Below, in pieces: positions 1 through 10,110 of a DNA stretch of 64,000 bases. This DNA is from Rhodobacteraceae bacterium KLH11 (GTDB taxonomy: Bacteria > Pseudomonadota > Alphaproteobacteria > Rhodobacterales > Rhodobacteraceae). A program made the position numbers and the translations under genes. The notes beneath the pieces were generated by a model. It ran no database searches and was not told the DNA's origin. It saw only the letters and a program-made list of their open reading frames with translations. The DNA is taken from NCBI GenBank assembly GCA_000158135.1, contig DS999531.1, positions 1,579,774 through 1,643,773 on the forward strand, read 5' to 3'. Numbering within the stretch: the first letter of the stretch is position 1; each line of letters opens with the position of its first letter.

Positions 1-2639
<2,639 letters not shown>

Positions 2640-2904
2640 AGTAATGGAAAGACACCCACCGCCTCAAGGAGAGACGGTAGGCGAACAAATAAGCCAAAAA
2701 CATACACACCTTGAGTTGGACAGCTCAGATGCGGGAACGCGCATTCGTAAACGAATACGCTGCCTCCCGCGCGTCGCTTTTGCTGCGCAAACAGCGACGG
2801 TGTTGATTGACATAACAACCGAGTGGCAACGCGCATTTGCAAGCAAATACGCTGCCTGCCACCCGTCGCGTTTGCTCCGCAAAACGCGACGTGGGCTTTT
2901 CCTC
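2640..2904 (+). other. 23S-5S internal transcribed spacer
   Basis: This 265-nt spacer separates the large and 5S rRNA genes and should be removed by rRNA processing. It holds no convincing protein gene, although accidental reading frames exist on both strands. Its main content is two consecutive copies of a double stem-loop module, listed separately. The remaining sequence probably contributes to the processing stems that flank 23S and 5S rRNA, which is inferred from position only. Confidence 0.8.
2731..2891 (+). repeat. Two tandem double-hairpin modules in the rRNA spacer
   Basis: Copy A covers 2731-2799 and copy B covers 2823-2891, an offset of 92 nt. Each has a first hairpin with an outer stem (GCGGGA with TCCCGC in A, GTGGCA with TGCCAC in B) around an inner stem (ATTCGT with ACGAAT in A, ATTTGC with GCAAAT in B). 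A second hairpin follows (CGTCGCT with AGCGACG in A, CGTCGCG with CGCGACG in B, each with an inner TTTGC/GCAAA pair). Bases that differ between copies change together on both sides of the stem, so pairing is kept. The folding is read directly from the sequence; a role in rRNA maturation is inferred. Confidence 0.75.
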
Positions 2905-3022
2905 GGTTTGGTGGTCATAGCGCAAGTGAAACACCCGGTCCCATCCCGAACCCGGAAGTTAAGCACTGCCGCGCCAATGGTACTTGGGCTTAAGCCCCGG
3001 GAGAGTAGGTCACCGCCAAACC
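2905..3022 (+). rRNA. 5S ribosomal RNA
   Basis: The gene has the size expected for bacterial 5S rRNA (about 118 nt). It starts and ends with the complementary terminal strands GGTTTGG (2905-2911) and CCAAACC (3016-3022), which form helix I. The internal block CCCATCCCGAACCCGGAAG is the conserved loop B/helix III region. It follows 23S rRNA directly and precedes tRNA-fMet, the usual end of rRNA operons in Rhodobacterales. Exact ends may vary by one or two bases. Confidence 0.96.
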
Positions 3023-3067
3023 TAGTAAAAGCCCACATCCTCTCTAACACGATGAAAAAACACCTGG

Positions 3068-3144
<77 letters not shown>

Positions 3145-3169
3145 ACTCCCAGCAGCCCGTTCGATCTAC

Positions 3170-3190
3170 AAACAGTCCACTGGACTGTTT
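3170..3190. repeat. 21-bp palindrome between tRNA-fMet and its truncated copy
   Basis: The arms AAACAGTCCA and TGGACTGTTT are perfect inverted repeats separated by one C. The element lies directly between the intact tRNA-fMet and the truncated second copy. It has no long T-run after it, although the right arm ends in TTT, so it could end rRNA operon transcription weakly. It could also be a recombination-related or protein-binding palindrome. Confidence 0.5.
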
Positions 3191-3204
3191 GCTTAACGAT
3201 CAAA

Positions 3205-3258
3205 CCTCGTCAGGCTCATAACCTGAAGGTCGCAGGTTCAAATCCTGCTCCCGCAACC
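3205..3258 (+). pseudogene. Truncated tRNA-fMet 3' half (candidate attachment-site scar)
   Basis: The segment matches the tRNA-fMet gene from the end of the D arm through the anticodon arm (CAT at 3216-3218), variable loop, T arm, acceptor 3' strand and CCA. The 5' acceptor and most of the D arm are absent, so it cannot make a tRNA. The T stem differs from the intact gene on both sides (GCAGG/CCTGC against AGAGG/CCTCT) yet still pairs. It therefore descends from another functional initiator tRNA rather than from recent copying of the neighbour. This is what remains when an integrase-type element inserts at a tRNA 3' end. Confidence 0.8.
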
Positions 3259-3287
3259 AAAATAAACTACACAATATCAAAGACTTA

Positions 3288-3311
3288 GCCTCGCAACTCG
3301 CGAGGCTTTTT
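3288..3311 (+). terminator. Rho-independent terminator after the tRNA scar
   Basis: The perfect 7-bp stem GCCTCGC/GCGAGGC (3288-3294 with 3300-3306) has a 5-nt loop and is followed by TTTTT. It would end plus-strand transcription coming from the rRNA operon and the tRNA remnant. Confidence 0.75.
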
Positions 3312-3447
3312 GCGTTTGCACCATCGCTGCTGGAAGCACTGTGGAAGCAAGTGGAGCGATTTGGGCCTGTGGCTGCACGGCAACATGTGCAATCCGCACA
3401 AATTGCCGTAATAGGTAAGCGCTGCATGCAGCCCCATTTTCCCCGCG

Positions 3448-3873
3448 AACCGGATCGTCGGCTGGAAAGCATCGACAACACAGGACACCCAATTTGTTCT
3501 GGATGCTCTTGAACAAGCAATCCATGCACGCAGGCCTGCCGAGAAACTGATCCATCATTCCGGCCGCGGCAGCCAATATGTATCGATCAAGTACACAGAG
3601 CGGTTGGTTGATGCCGGGCTGGAACCGTCCGTCGGCAGCGTCGGAGACAGTTATGACAACGCCCTGGCCGAGACGATCATCGGCCTGTTCAAAACCGAAG
3701 TCATCAATCGGCTGGGGCCTTGGAAATCCAAAGATCAGGTCGAATGGGAAACCTTGCAATGGGTCGATTGGTTCAACAAAGAGCGCCTGCTTGAGCCACT
3801 CGGATACATCACGCCAATCGAAGCAGAGGAGAAATACGAACAAGCCTTGAAGTTAGATAAAATCGCAGCTTGA
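3448..3873 (+). pseudogene. IS3-family transposase OrfB, C-terminal fragment
   Basis: Open translation from about 3448 gives the second half of an IS3-family DDE integrase core. It includes the second-aspartate region (IHHSGRGSQYVSI, where the usual HSDRG aspartate reads as glycine) and the catalytic glutamate motif (SYDNALAETIIGLFKTE). The C-terminal WVDWFNKERLLEPLGYITP block ends at the TGA at 3871-3873. The first aspartate and the N-terminal half are missing, so the gene is dead. The relatives are the OrfB proteins of IS3-family elements common in Rhodobacterales. Confidence 0.85.
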
Positions 3874-3911
3874 AATACGAACTCAATAGTCTCCGGCAAA
3901 ACCGGGGCGGT

Positions 3912-4196
3912 TCAGCTGTCGGTTGTCACCTTGTATTTCTTCGATCTCTCGACCCGTATGTCGTTGTCGCGCATCAGCCTACCAACGCGGCGGTGGCCGA
4001 TGTTCAGACCCAGCTCCTTCAACTCTACAGTCTTCCGTGGACGACCATAGCTGCCCAGGCTGAGACGAGACTGTTCCTTGATATGCGCCAGAACGATCAT
4101 GTCCGTTCGCTGCCTTTGACTGGCGGGGCGGTTGCGATAGGCGCGCAGGCCACGTTCACTGACATCCAGAACCTTGCAAAGGCGGTTGGTCGGCAA
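3912..4196 (-). pseudogene. IS3-family transposase OrfB, N-terminal fragment
   Basis: The minus-strand translation is a typical IS3 OrfB N-terminal HTH_21 region, from the TNRLCKVLDVSERGLRAYR block through SLGSYGRPRKTVELKELG to RRVGRLMRDNDIRVERSKK. It stops after about 95 residues, before the DDE core. The first dozen residues of the family are also missing, where the sequence switches to the IS110 fragment at about 4200. It belongs to a different IS3 subgroup from the plus-strand fragment just upstream. It probably formed one element with the OrfA fragment at 4752-5002. Confidence 0.85.
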
Positions 4197-4202
4197 GACG
4201 GG

Positions 4203-4744
4203 CTCTCATCAAAGATCAGACCGCTGCACGCACACGACTGGCGACTGCAGCTGTCGGCTCTGTTCAGACGATTCTAAGACGCCGATTGAGACAGATAGTC
4301 AAAGACATTGACCAGATTGATGACGCTCTGCGAAACTTGTCCAGCTTAGATGTAACATTCGCTCGGAAGGTCGCAATTCTTGCCAGTATACCGGGTATCG
4401 GCCAGCTTACAGCTATAACGCTTTTGATCGACATGCCTGAGATCGGAGGCATAGACAACAAGCAGGCCGCGAGCCTGGCTGGACTCGCCCCGGTCTCTCA
4501 AAGTTTGGGGAAATGGCAGGGAAAAGAAAGGATCCAAGGCGGTCGGGCACAACTGCGCAAAGCTCTGTATATGCCAGCCCTTGTCGCCACTCGCGTGAAC
4601 CCCGATATGGCAAGAAAGTACAATCAGCTCATCAACGCAGGCAAAGAGAAAAAGGTCGCACTGACCGCTATCATGCGGAAGTTGCTGGTCATGACAAACG
4701 CCTTGCTACGCGGCAATCGCATGTGGACCGAAACTCGGCCTTGA
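4203..4744 (+). pseudogene. IS110-family transposase, C-terminal fragment
   Basis: The plus-strand frame begins abruptly near 4203 with no start codon and runs to a TGA at 4742-4744. It contains the Transposase_20 region of IS110 enzymes, with the helix-hairpin-helix motif (SIPGIGQLTAITLL), the QAASLAGLAPVSQSLGKWQG block with its catalytic serine region, and the RALYMPALVATRVNP-like segment. Only about 180 of the usual 320-350 residues remain, and the N-terminal RuvC-like DEDD domain is absent. It sits between the two halves of a minus-strand IS3 element, so it inserted there and was later truncated. Confidence 0.85.
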
Positions 4745-4751
4745 CCAAGAC

Positions 4752-5002
4752 GGATACTCCTCCTTGCGAATACGGTTTTCGCGTCGAAATCGCTCGTTCT
4801 CCCGGGCGAGATCCAGGTCCTTGTCTGACACAATCTCGGTGTCACGGTGTGCTATCACCCACTTATTTAGCGTCGAAAGCCCAACACCCAAATCCGAGGC
4901 CACTTGTTTGCGTGTCAGCCCGCTCGTCAGCGCGATCCGCACCGCATCAGCACGGAATTCGTCCGTTCGTTTCTGTCTCAGAATGCGTCTCCTTCGTTGC
5001 AA
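4752..5002 (-). pseudogene. IS3-family OrfA, truncated
   Basis: The minus-strand product is an IS3 OrfA with an HTH_Tnp_1 domain (RTDEFRADAVRIALTSGLT, then a helix-turn-helix around KQVASDLGVGLSTLNKW). A leucine-zipper-like region starts at DLARENERFRRENRI. Homology ends at about residue 84, exactly where the IS110 fragment begins, so the last 20 or so residues are lost. Its partner OrfB N-terminus lies beyond the IS110 piece on the same strand. Confidence 0.85.
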
Positions 5003-5194
5003 TAAATGCTATCAAAGGAGCGGCATCAAACCGCGGCAGGTCCAGATGCCTTGTTGATCAAGTTCGGGCGCTGCCGATTCAAACGAACACTGGCTTTGTC
5101 AAAAAAGAATTGCAAGATGGGTTTGAATTGCCAGCCGTAGCAAGTGACGCGGACACAGAGAAACCATTGTTGACAGTCGTCCACATAAGAAACG

Positions 5195-5641
5195 ACCCGC
5201 GTCGTTGCCTCGGGCATTCGCGCGGCGGGCTAAGCACGAAAATTCATGCACTTACCAATCAGGAGGGCTTGCCTATCCGGTTTGAGCTGACCCCCGGCCA
5301 GACCCATGACGCGCGCCCATGCAAGCGCCTGCTGGACGCTCTGCAGCCGGGTCAATATGTGCTTGCGGACAAGGCCTACGACGCAGACTGGATCAGGGAA
5401 ATGATTTGGGAACAGGGCGCAATCGATGTGATCCCATCAAAAGCCAACCGCAAGCTGCCCAAGGATTTCGATGCGGAAATCTACAAACAGCGCAACAAAG
5501 TCGAGCGTTTCTTTGGCCGCCTCAAAGCCTCTTTCCGCCGCATCTCAATCCGCTACGAAAAAAACGTCACAAAACTTCATGGCCATGATCAAACTGGCGT
5601 CGGTGAGGCTTTGGATCGAGCTTTACCAGTTCGCTGCCTAG
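5195..5641 (+). pseudogene. IS5-type transposase, C-terminal fragment with frameshift
   Basis: The reading frame holds the second half of an IS5-family DDE transposase. It shows SRGGLSTKIHALTN, the second aspartate in VLADKAYDADW, and the catalytic glutamate region YKQRNKVERFFGRLKASFRR with RYEK. Near 5570 the frame breaks in an A-run. Removing one A restores the family ending (NFMAMIKLASVRLWIELYQF) and a TAG at 5639-5641. The N-terminal half is missing. The stop codon overlaps the stop of the minus-strand Lrp gene. Confidence 0.85.
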
Positions 5642-6144
5642 TTTACACCCTGCTTTAGCAGAAACTGGTTCTTAAAATTCTTCAGACCGGGCATAACATC
5701 GGCCTTAGCGATATCGTCGCTCGCGTGGATTTCATGCTCTAAGAATTCCTTCAATGCGTCACCGTCGTCGCTGACCAACTCGATGATCAGGTCATATCGG
5801 CCTGCGACCCACAGGATGAAAACAACCCGTGGGTTCTTTTCAAGCCGCTCCGCCACTTGGCGTGGCGTCACGCCGACCGCCACGTTCAACCCAATCATCG
5901 CGTCGGTTGTGTATTCTGTGGCCACCGGATCTGACATCGCAACGATCCGCAACATGTTGTTGTCTCGCAGCCCGCTTACCCGGTTTCGAATGGTACCTTC
6001 TGATACATCCAGCTGCTGCGCAATTTCAGAAAAGGCCATCCGACCGTCTTGCTGCAAAAGCCGGATGATCTGCTGGTTCAAGTCATCTCTTGGGGATCGA
6101 ATGCTCTGAGTGGTACGCTCGTTGGGTTGCTTTTTGACTGCCAT
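5638..6144 (-). CDS. Lrp/AsnC-family transcriptional regulator
   Basis: The 168-residue protein has an N-terminal winged helix-turn-helix (about residues 25-80; helix motif MAFSEIAQQLDVSEGTIRNRVSGL in two halves). A C-terminal RAM/AsnC ligand-binding domain follows (about 90-160; VGVTPRQVAERLEKNPRVVF). The ATG at 6144 starts MAVKKQPN and fits the family length better than the upstream in-frame ATG at 6174. A good ribosome-binding site is not obvious. It is divergent from the Rieske/glutamine-synthetase operon across a 458-bp region rich in CGAAT/ATTCG repeats, so it is the likely local regulator of that operon, with an amino acid or amine as effector (inference). Its 3' end touches the IS5 remnant. 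Confidence 0.93.
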   Translation of the reverse strand: MAVKKQPNERTTQSIRSPRDDLNQQIIRLLQQDGRMAFSEIAQQLDVSEGTIRNRVSGLRDNNMLRIVAMSDPVATEYTTDAMIGLNVAVGVTPRQVAERLEKNPRVVFILWVAGRYDLIIELVSDDGDALKEFLEHEIHASDDIAKADVMPGLKNFKNQFLLKQGVN

Positions 6145-6602
6145 GTATCTGATGCTCGAATGCTGTATTCGCAATCAAGACTAAGCAAGAGCAACGTAAT
6201 TCGCAATTATCCCTTGACCATTTGCTGGAAAGAAGTGCGGAAAACGACATCCTTCGACTTCAACACCGCAGATTCCTGATGCCATATTGCGGAGTTATTG
6301 CCGAACATTCTGCACTACCACGCTGAAATTATGGATTTCGCTGCCAGCACGAGAAAATTATTCGAAATTCGTACCACAGTGCCGTTTTTTGACCAGATTA
6401 TTTCTGATTCTTGGCTGAGGATCACCATCAACAGCGAATAACGAAAAATATCCGACCAAAATGTACGATATTCGTAGATGGATATTCCAAGCCCGGCGCG
6501 GCGGGACAAGGTCTGCAAACAGACCATCCGCGACAAACGATGAAACCCATGCGCAGGCCGTTGAACCGACGGGGCCGGGCGGCAGCGACGAAGGGAGGGG
6601 AA
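6145..6602. promoter_or_regulatory. Divergent intergenic region with repeated CGAAT/ATTCG palindromes
   Basis: No gene is seen in this 458-bp stretch. It carries several inverted repeats built on the same half site: CGAAT-N5-ATTCG at 6157-6171, an ATTCGCAATTA element near 6198, TTCGAA plus a second ATTCG at 6359-6371, CGAATAACG near 6435, and TACGA-TAT-TCGTA at 6464-6476. Lrp-family proteins bind arrays of such 13-15 bp imperfect palindromes. The array fits autoregulation of the Lrp gene and control of the operon starting at 6603. Confidence 0.55.
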
Positions 6603-7694
6603 ATGACAATTGTCGATGAAAGCGCGCGGGCAGTTGCCGGGCCTCAGCATGGGCTGATCGCCGAGGCGTATCGCAGTGAAGAGTTCTGGCAACGGGAGTG
6701 CCAGACCGTCCTGTCCAAGAATTGGGTGTTCATCGGGTTTGCCCATCAGATGGCCGATCCCGGCGACACACATCCTGTCACTTGCGCCGATTTGCCATTG
6801 TTGGCGGTGCGCGGTCGTGATGGTGCCATACAAGTATTTCACAATGTTTGTCTGCACCGCTGCATGACGCTGGTCGACAAGCCCAAGAATGTCGGCAAGC
6901 TGATCCGCTGTCCCTATCATGCCTGGGCCTATGATCTGGATGGCCACCTGCGGGCTGCACCGCATTTTGCCGGAACCGGAAAGCAAGAGTTCGAGGGTTT
7001 TGATATCAAAAACCATCGACTGAAACCGGTACGCACCCATGTCTGGCATGACTGGATCTTCGTCAATCTGGACGGGAATGCACCGGATTTCGAAGACTAT
7101 GCCGCGCCTTTGATCAGTCGGCTGGAGGGGATGGATTTCACCAGAGTGGAGCCAATTGGATTGCTCGACTTTGGTGAGATTGACACCAACTGGAAACTGA
7201 TCATGGAGAACTTTATCGAGCCCTACCATGTCCAGTTTGTACATGCCTCGACCACCGATCAGCCGTTGGAGAACCATTATACTATCATCGATGGCACCTG
7301 TATTGGCAGCGCCGTGGACCTGAACGAAGAGCTGGGCACATCCGGCAGTTTGGGTGTCAGTTCTCGTTATCTGACGCTGTATCCCAATTTCATTCTTGGT
7401 CGTTACTTCCCTGATCAGTTGGGCGTCTATTTGAACGTGCCTATCGGTCCCGGAAGGATGCGCCAATACCGAGCACTTTATACCACTGAAGGCCAAAATC
7501 TGAGCGCCGAGGAAGTACAAGCCCTCAGAGCCCTTTGGTGGGATGTCCACAAGGAAGATCACGAAATGGTTGAGCGCATGTTCGAGGGTCGCAAATCCCC
7601 GGTCGCCCAGGAGGGAGGGCTGTTGTCGCCTGCCTGGGAAGACAGCGTACGCGCCTTTCAGGATCTGATCGAGCGCGACGTGGCCGGTGCCTAA
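6603..7694 (+). CDS. Rieske [2Fe-2S] aromatic-ring-hydroxylating-type oxygenase, alpha subunit
   Basis: The 363-residue protein has an N-terminal Rieske domain with ligands C83, H85, C103 and H106 (CLHRC and CPYHAW). A catalytic domain follows, with the mononuclear-iron histidines H209 and H214 in the block NFIEPYHVQFVHAS. This is the layout of Rieske non-heme iron oxygenases, including carnitine, betaine and choline-type monooxygenases. Neither a beta subunit nor a reductase is encoded nearby, so electrons must come from a reductase elsewhere. The ATG at 6603 follows a strong ribosome-binding site (AGGGAGGGG), and an upstream in-frame extension lacks family similarity. It is the first gene of a five-gene operon with a glyoxalase-like protein, a cupin, a GS-like ligase and a hydrolase. 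The substrate is unknown; an amine or quaternary amine is my inference. Confidence 0.93.
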   Translation: MTIVDESARAVAGPQHGLIAEAYRSEEFWQRECQTVLSKNWVFIGFAHQMADPGDTHPVTCADLPLLAVRGRDGAIQVFHNVCLHRCMTLVDKPKNVGKLIRCPYHAWAYDLDGHLRAAPHFAGTGKQEFEGFDIKNHRLKPVRTHVWHDWIFVNLDGNAPDFEDYAAPLISRLEGMDFTRVEPIGLLDFGEIDTNWKLIMENFIEPYHVQFVHASTTDQPLENHYTIIDGTCIGSAVDLNEELGTSGSLGVSSRYLTLYPNFILGRYFPDQLGVYLNVPIGPGRMRQYRALYTTEGQNLSAEEVQALRALWWDVHKEDHEMVERMFEGRKSPVAQEGGLLSPAWEDSVRAFQDLIERDVAGA

Positions 7695-7713
7695 GCAGGA
7701 AGGAACAAGACCA

Positions 7714-8148
7714 ATGAGTAACTCCATATCCAAAGGGTTTCGTCTGGCCCATACGATGATGCGGGTCACAGACATGGAGAAGTCACTGGACTTCTATTGC
7801 GGAATTCTGGGTATGGAGGTGCTGCGGCGCACGGATTATCCCGAAGGCAAATTCACCAACACATTTATCGGTTATGGCCCCGAGGCCGAGTTTCCAACAC
7901 TGGAACTGACCGCCAATTGGGAGCAGGACGCACCTTATGACAAAGGCGACGGTTGGGGTCATATCTGCATTGAAACTCCGGATGTCTATGCCGCGTGCGA
8001 ACAGCTGGCTGCGGCAGGCGTAAACATCACCCGCCCGCCGGGGCCGATGAAAAACGGCACAAGGGTCATCGCCTTTTGCGAAGATCCTGACGGTTACAAG
8101 GTCGAGCTGAACGAATCCATACTGAAACATCTGGCACAGGAAGGCTGA
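7714..8148 (+). CDS. Glyoxalase I-like VOC-family protein
   Basis: The 144-residue protein has the two beta-alpha-beta-beta-beta modules of the vicinal oxygen chelate fold. Probable metal ligands are H13 (LAHTMMRV), E64 (TLEL), H83 (GWGHICIE) and E131 (YKVELNE), matching the His/Glu/His/Glu set of lactoylglutathione lyase. In glyoxalase I this fold converts the methylglyoxal-glutathione adduct to lactoylglutathione. Here, within a Rieske/GS operon, it may handle a pathway aldehyde or be a pathway isomerase. The ATG at 7714 follows AGGAAGGAA. The gene begins 19 bp after the Rieske stop codon. Confidence 0.92.
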   Translation: MSNSISKGFRLAHTMMRVTDMEKSLDFYCGILGMEVLRRTDYPEGKFTNTFIGYGPEAEFPTLELTANWEQDAPYDKGDGWGHICIETPDVYAACEQLAAAGVNITRPPGPMKNGTRVIAFCEDPDGYKVELNESILKHLAQEG

Positions 8149-8152
8149 CCAA

Positions 8153-8551
8153 ATGGGTGATACACCTCAACTTTTTAGATTCGACCTGGTTCAAAACCGC
8201 TACGATACGATGGGTGACAGCGACACCTACATCAAACCGATGGTGACCAGCGAATTCAGCAAATCGATGTGCGGTGGCATCAATGTTCTGAACAACATCA
8301 AAGTGCCGTGGGATCTGACCTGCGACGAGATCATTTATTGCCTTGAGGGTACGTTCCGGCTGGTTTGCGATGGCAAAAGCTATGTTTGCAATCGTGGTGA
8401 TGTGCTGTTTGTCCCCAAGGACAACCACATCTCTTATGAGTCGGACGGCAAATGCGTGATTTTCTATGCCGCCTACCCTCACAACTGGAAACAGCTTGCC
8501 GGGATTACGCAGGTTCCGGGCATCGACCCTGACGACTTTGTCCCCGGCTGA
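8153..8551 (+). CDS. EutQ-like cupin protein
   Basis: The 132-residue protein is a single cupin barrel. The strand pattern around CDEIIYCLEGTFRLVCDG and CNRGDVLFVPKDNHISYES resembles the EutQ family of ethanolamine-utilisation cupins. The classic two-histidine metal motif of other cupins is not evident, which also holds for EutQ. It starts 4 bp after the VOC gene stop and is co-transcribed. The link to amine metabolism (ethanolamine in EutQ, a GS-like ligase next door) is suggestive but indirect. It could act as a small-molecule sensor or as an acetate-kinase-like accessory enzyme as proposed for EutQ. Confidence 0.85.
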   Translation: MGDTPQLFRFDLVQNRYDTMGDSDTYIKPMVTSEFSKSMCGGINVLNNIKVPWDLTCDEIIYCLEGTFRLVCDGKSYVCNRGDVLFVPKDNHISYESDGKCVIFYAAYPHNWKQLAGITQVPGIDPDDFVPG

Positions 8552-8654
8552 ACATCTTAGCCGCTGAGCGACAGAACAACCGAAACCAGCACCAACACTG
8601 AGGGGTCACCCTCAGTGAACCAAATCTGATTGCCATTCGATGGGAGGACGCCGA

Positions 8655-10094
8655 ATGCCCAAGGATAATGCCAGCACCCGCATCTACTACGAAACGTTCC
8701 ACGACGCTGTCGAGCGTAACCGCCCACGTATCGCAGAGGTACGGCAACGTCTGGAAGAGGCCGGGGTCAAATATGTGATGGCCGCCTGGATTGACCTGCA
8801 CGGCATTCCAAAAACCAAACCCGTTCCGATGAGCGATTTTGAACCGCTGTGCCTTGGGAAAGGCCCGCAGTTCGCGGTGCATTCGATTTCTTACGTGCCC
8901 GAGCTCAGCCCCGCCGACAGCGATCAGGTGGTGGTGCCGGATCTCGATGCCGTCTACGTCTGCCCTTGGGACACATCGATGGCGATCATCTTTTCTGACC
9001 TTTACTGGGAAGATGCGCCATATAATGTCTGCCCTCGTCAGGCCCTGAAACGCGCCATGCACGAAGCTGCACTGGAGGGGTACACTGGTTATGCCGGAGT
9101 TGAACCCGAGTTTATCGTGATGAAATACGACGACGCCGGGCTGCCGGTTAAGGCATTTGACGATGACCCTGCAGATGGGCTTCGCCCTCGCCGTCAGGCT
9201 TTTGGCTATGACGTTGAATACTCGATCGACTCGATGGCGTTTCTGAAAGACATGATCGACATCATCGAAGGTCTGGGCTGGAACCTGCACGACGTGGTCG
9301 CAGAAGGCGCGTATTCACAGTTCGAACTGGATTTTCACTATACCAACATGCTGGAGATGTCCGACCGTCTGGCGTTTCTGCGGATCACCTTGAAAGAGGT
9401 GGCAAAAAAGCACGGGATGTTTGTGACCTTTATGCCAAAACCGACGGTGGGCGACTGGCGATCGGGTGCGCATATCAACATGTCGATGCAACATGAAAGC
9501 CGTCCCGGTGAAAATATCTTTGAAACCCCAGACGGGGAATGGAGCGACGAAAGTCGCTGGGCTGTCGGCGGATTGATGCAGCATGCCGAAGCGATCACCG
9601 CGATCACTTGTCCGACCGTGAACTCCTATAACGGGTTGGTACCTCGTGTCGGTGGGTTTGAGGGTGGCACTGTCACCTGGGCCCCGACCAATATCACATA
9701 TGGGTTCAACAATCGCTCGGCCCAGTTTCGCCTGCCGCAGAGCCGCCATTGCATCGAAAACCGCGCATGCGACATGACCATGAATGTTTATCTCGCGATG
9801 GCGATGCATCTGAGCTGTAGTGTGAAGGGGATCAAAGAAAAGATCGATCCGGGTAAACCAACGGATTTTGATCTTTATTCAAAAACCGAGGCTGAACTTG
9901 CCGGTTTGGGAATCCGCCGACTACCCCGCACTCTGTTCAATGCGATTGAGGCCTTGCGCAACGACACCATGGCAGAACATGTGATGGGTCCCGTGATGCG
10001 TAAATCCTACCTCGAATACAAGAATGACGAGTGGGAGCGTTATCATCAATCGGTCACCGATTGGGAAGTGCAGGAATACCTTCGGCTCTACTGA
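8655..10094 (+). CDS. glnT: Type III glutamine synthetase-like ligase (GlnT family)
   Basis: The 479-residue protein has the GS N-terminal beta-grasp region (MAAWIDLHGIPKTKPVP) and the catalytic GS domain (GVEPEFIVMK metal-binding segment, KPTVGDWRSGAHINMSM ATP/ammonia loop, [17 protein letters not shown] glutamate/ATP site). GS enzymes join glutamate with ammonia. The GlnT-like group includes proteins that glutamylate amines instead, such as gamma-glutamylmethylamide and gamma-glutamylanilide synthases. The Rieske oxygenase and the cupin in the operon favour an amine substrate here (inference). The ATG at 8655 is preceded by GGGAGGA at ideal distance, so I prefer it to the ATG at 8640. Confidence 0.93.
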   Translation: MPKDNASTRIYYETFHDAVERNRPRIAEVRQRLEEAGVKYVMAAWIDLHGIPKTKPVPMSDFEPLCLGKGPQFAVHSISYVPELSPADSDQVVVPDLDAVYVCPWDTSMAIIFSDLYWEDAPYNVCPRQALKRAMHEAALEGYTGYAGVEPEFIVMKYDDAGLPVKAFDDDPADGLRPRRQAFGYDVEYSIDSMAFLKDMIDIIEGLGWNLHDVVAEGAYSQFELDFHYTNMLEMSDRLAFLRITLKEVAKKHGMFVTFMPKPTVGDWRSGAHINMSMQHESRPGENIFETPDGEWSDESRWAVGGLMQHAEAITAITCPTVNSYNGLVPRVGGFEGGTVTWAPTNITYGFNNRSAQFRLPQSRHCIENRACDMTMNVYLAMAMHLSCSVKGIKEKIDPGKPTDFDLYSKTEAELAGLGIRRLPRTLFNAIEALRNDTMAEHVMGPVMRKSYLEYKNDEWERYHQSVTDWEVQEYLRLY

Positions 10095-10110
10095 AACCAG
10101 GAAGGACCAG

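Larger units (their letters stand above)
3448..5641. mobile_element. Mosaic of four broken insertion sequences
   Basis: This interval contains no intact gene. In order it holds the C-terminal part of an IS3-family OrfB (plus strand), the N-terminal part of a different IS3-family OrfB (minus), the C-terminal half of an IS110 transposase (plus), an IS3 OrfA (minus) and the C-terminal part of an IS5-type transposase (plus, frameshifted). The minus-strand OrfB and OrfA pieces fit one IS3 element whose OrfA/OrfB junction was replaced by the IS110 piece. The stretch 5003-5194 has no recognisable gene. No clean terminal inverted repeats were found by eye. Confidence 0.8.

Noticed and set aside
3200-3529. 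Minus-strand frame ending in a QDLNLRPSGYEPDE-like peptide
   Set aside because: This peptide is the well-known false translation of the tRNA-Met 3' half, and it maps exactly on the truncated tRNA copy.
4513-5658. One 381-codon plus-strand frame running through the IS mosaic
   Set aside because: It joins unrelated sequence to the IS5-type tail. The first half is out of frame with the IS110 fragment it overlaps, and the end is frameshifted against the family, so it is not one gene.
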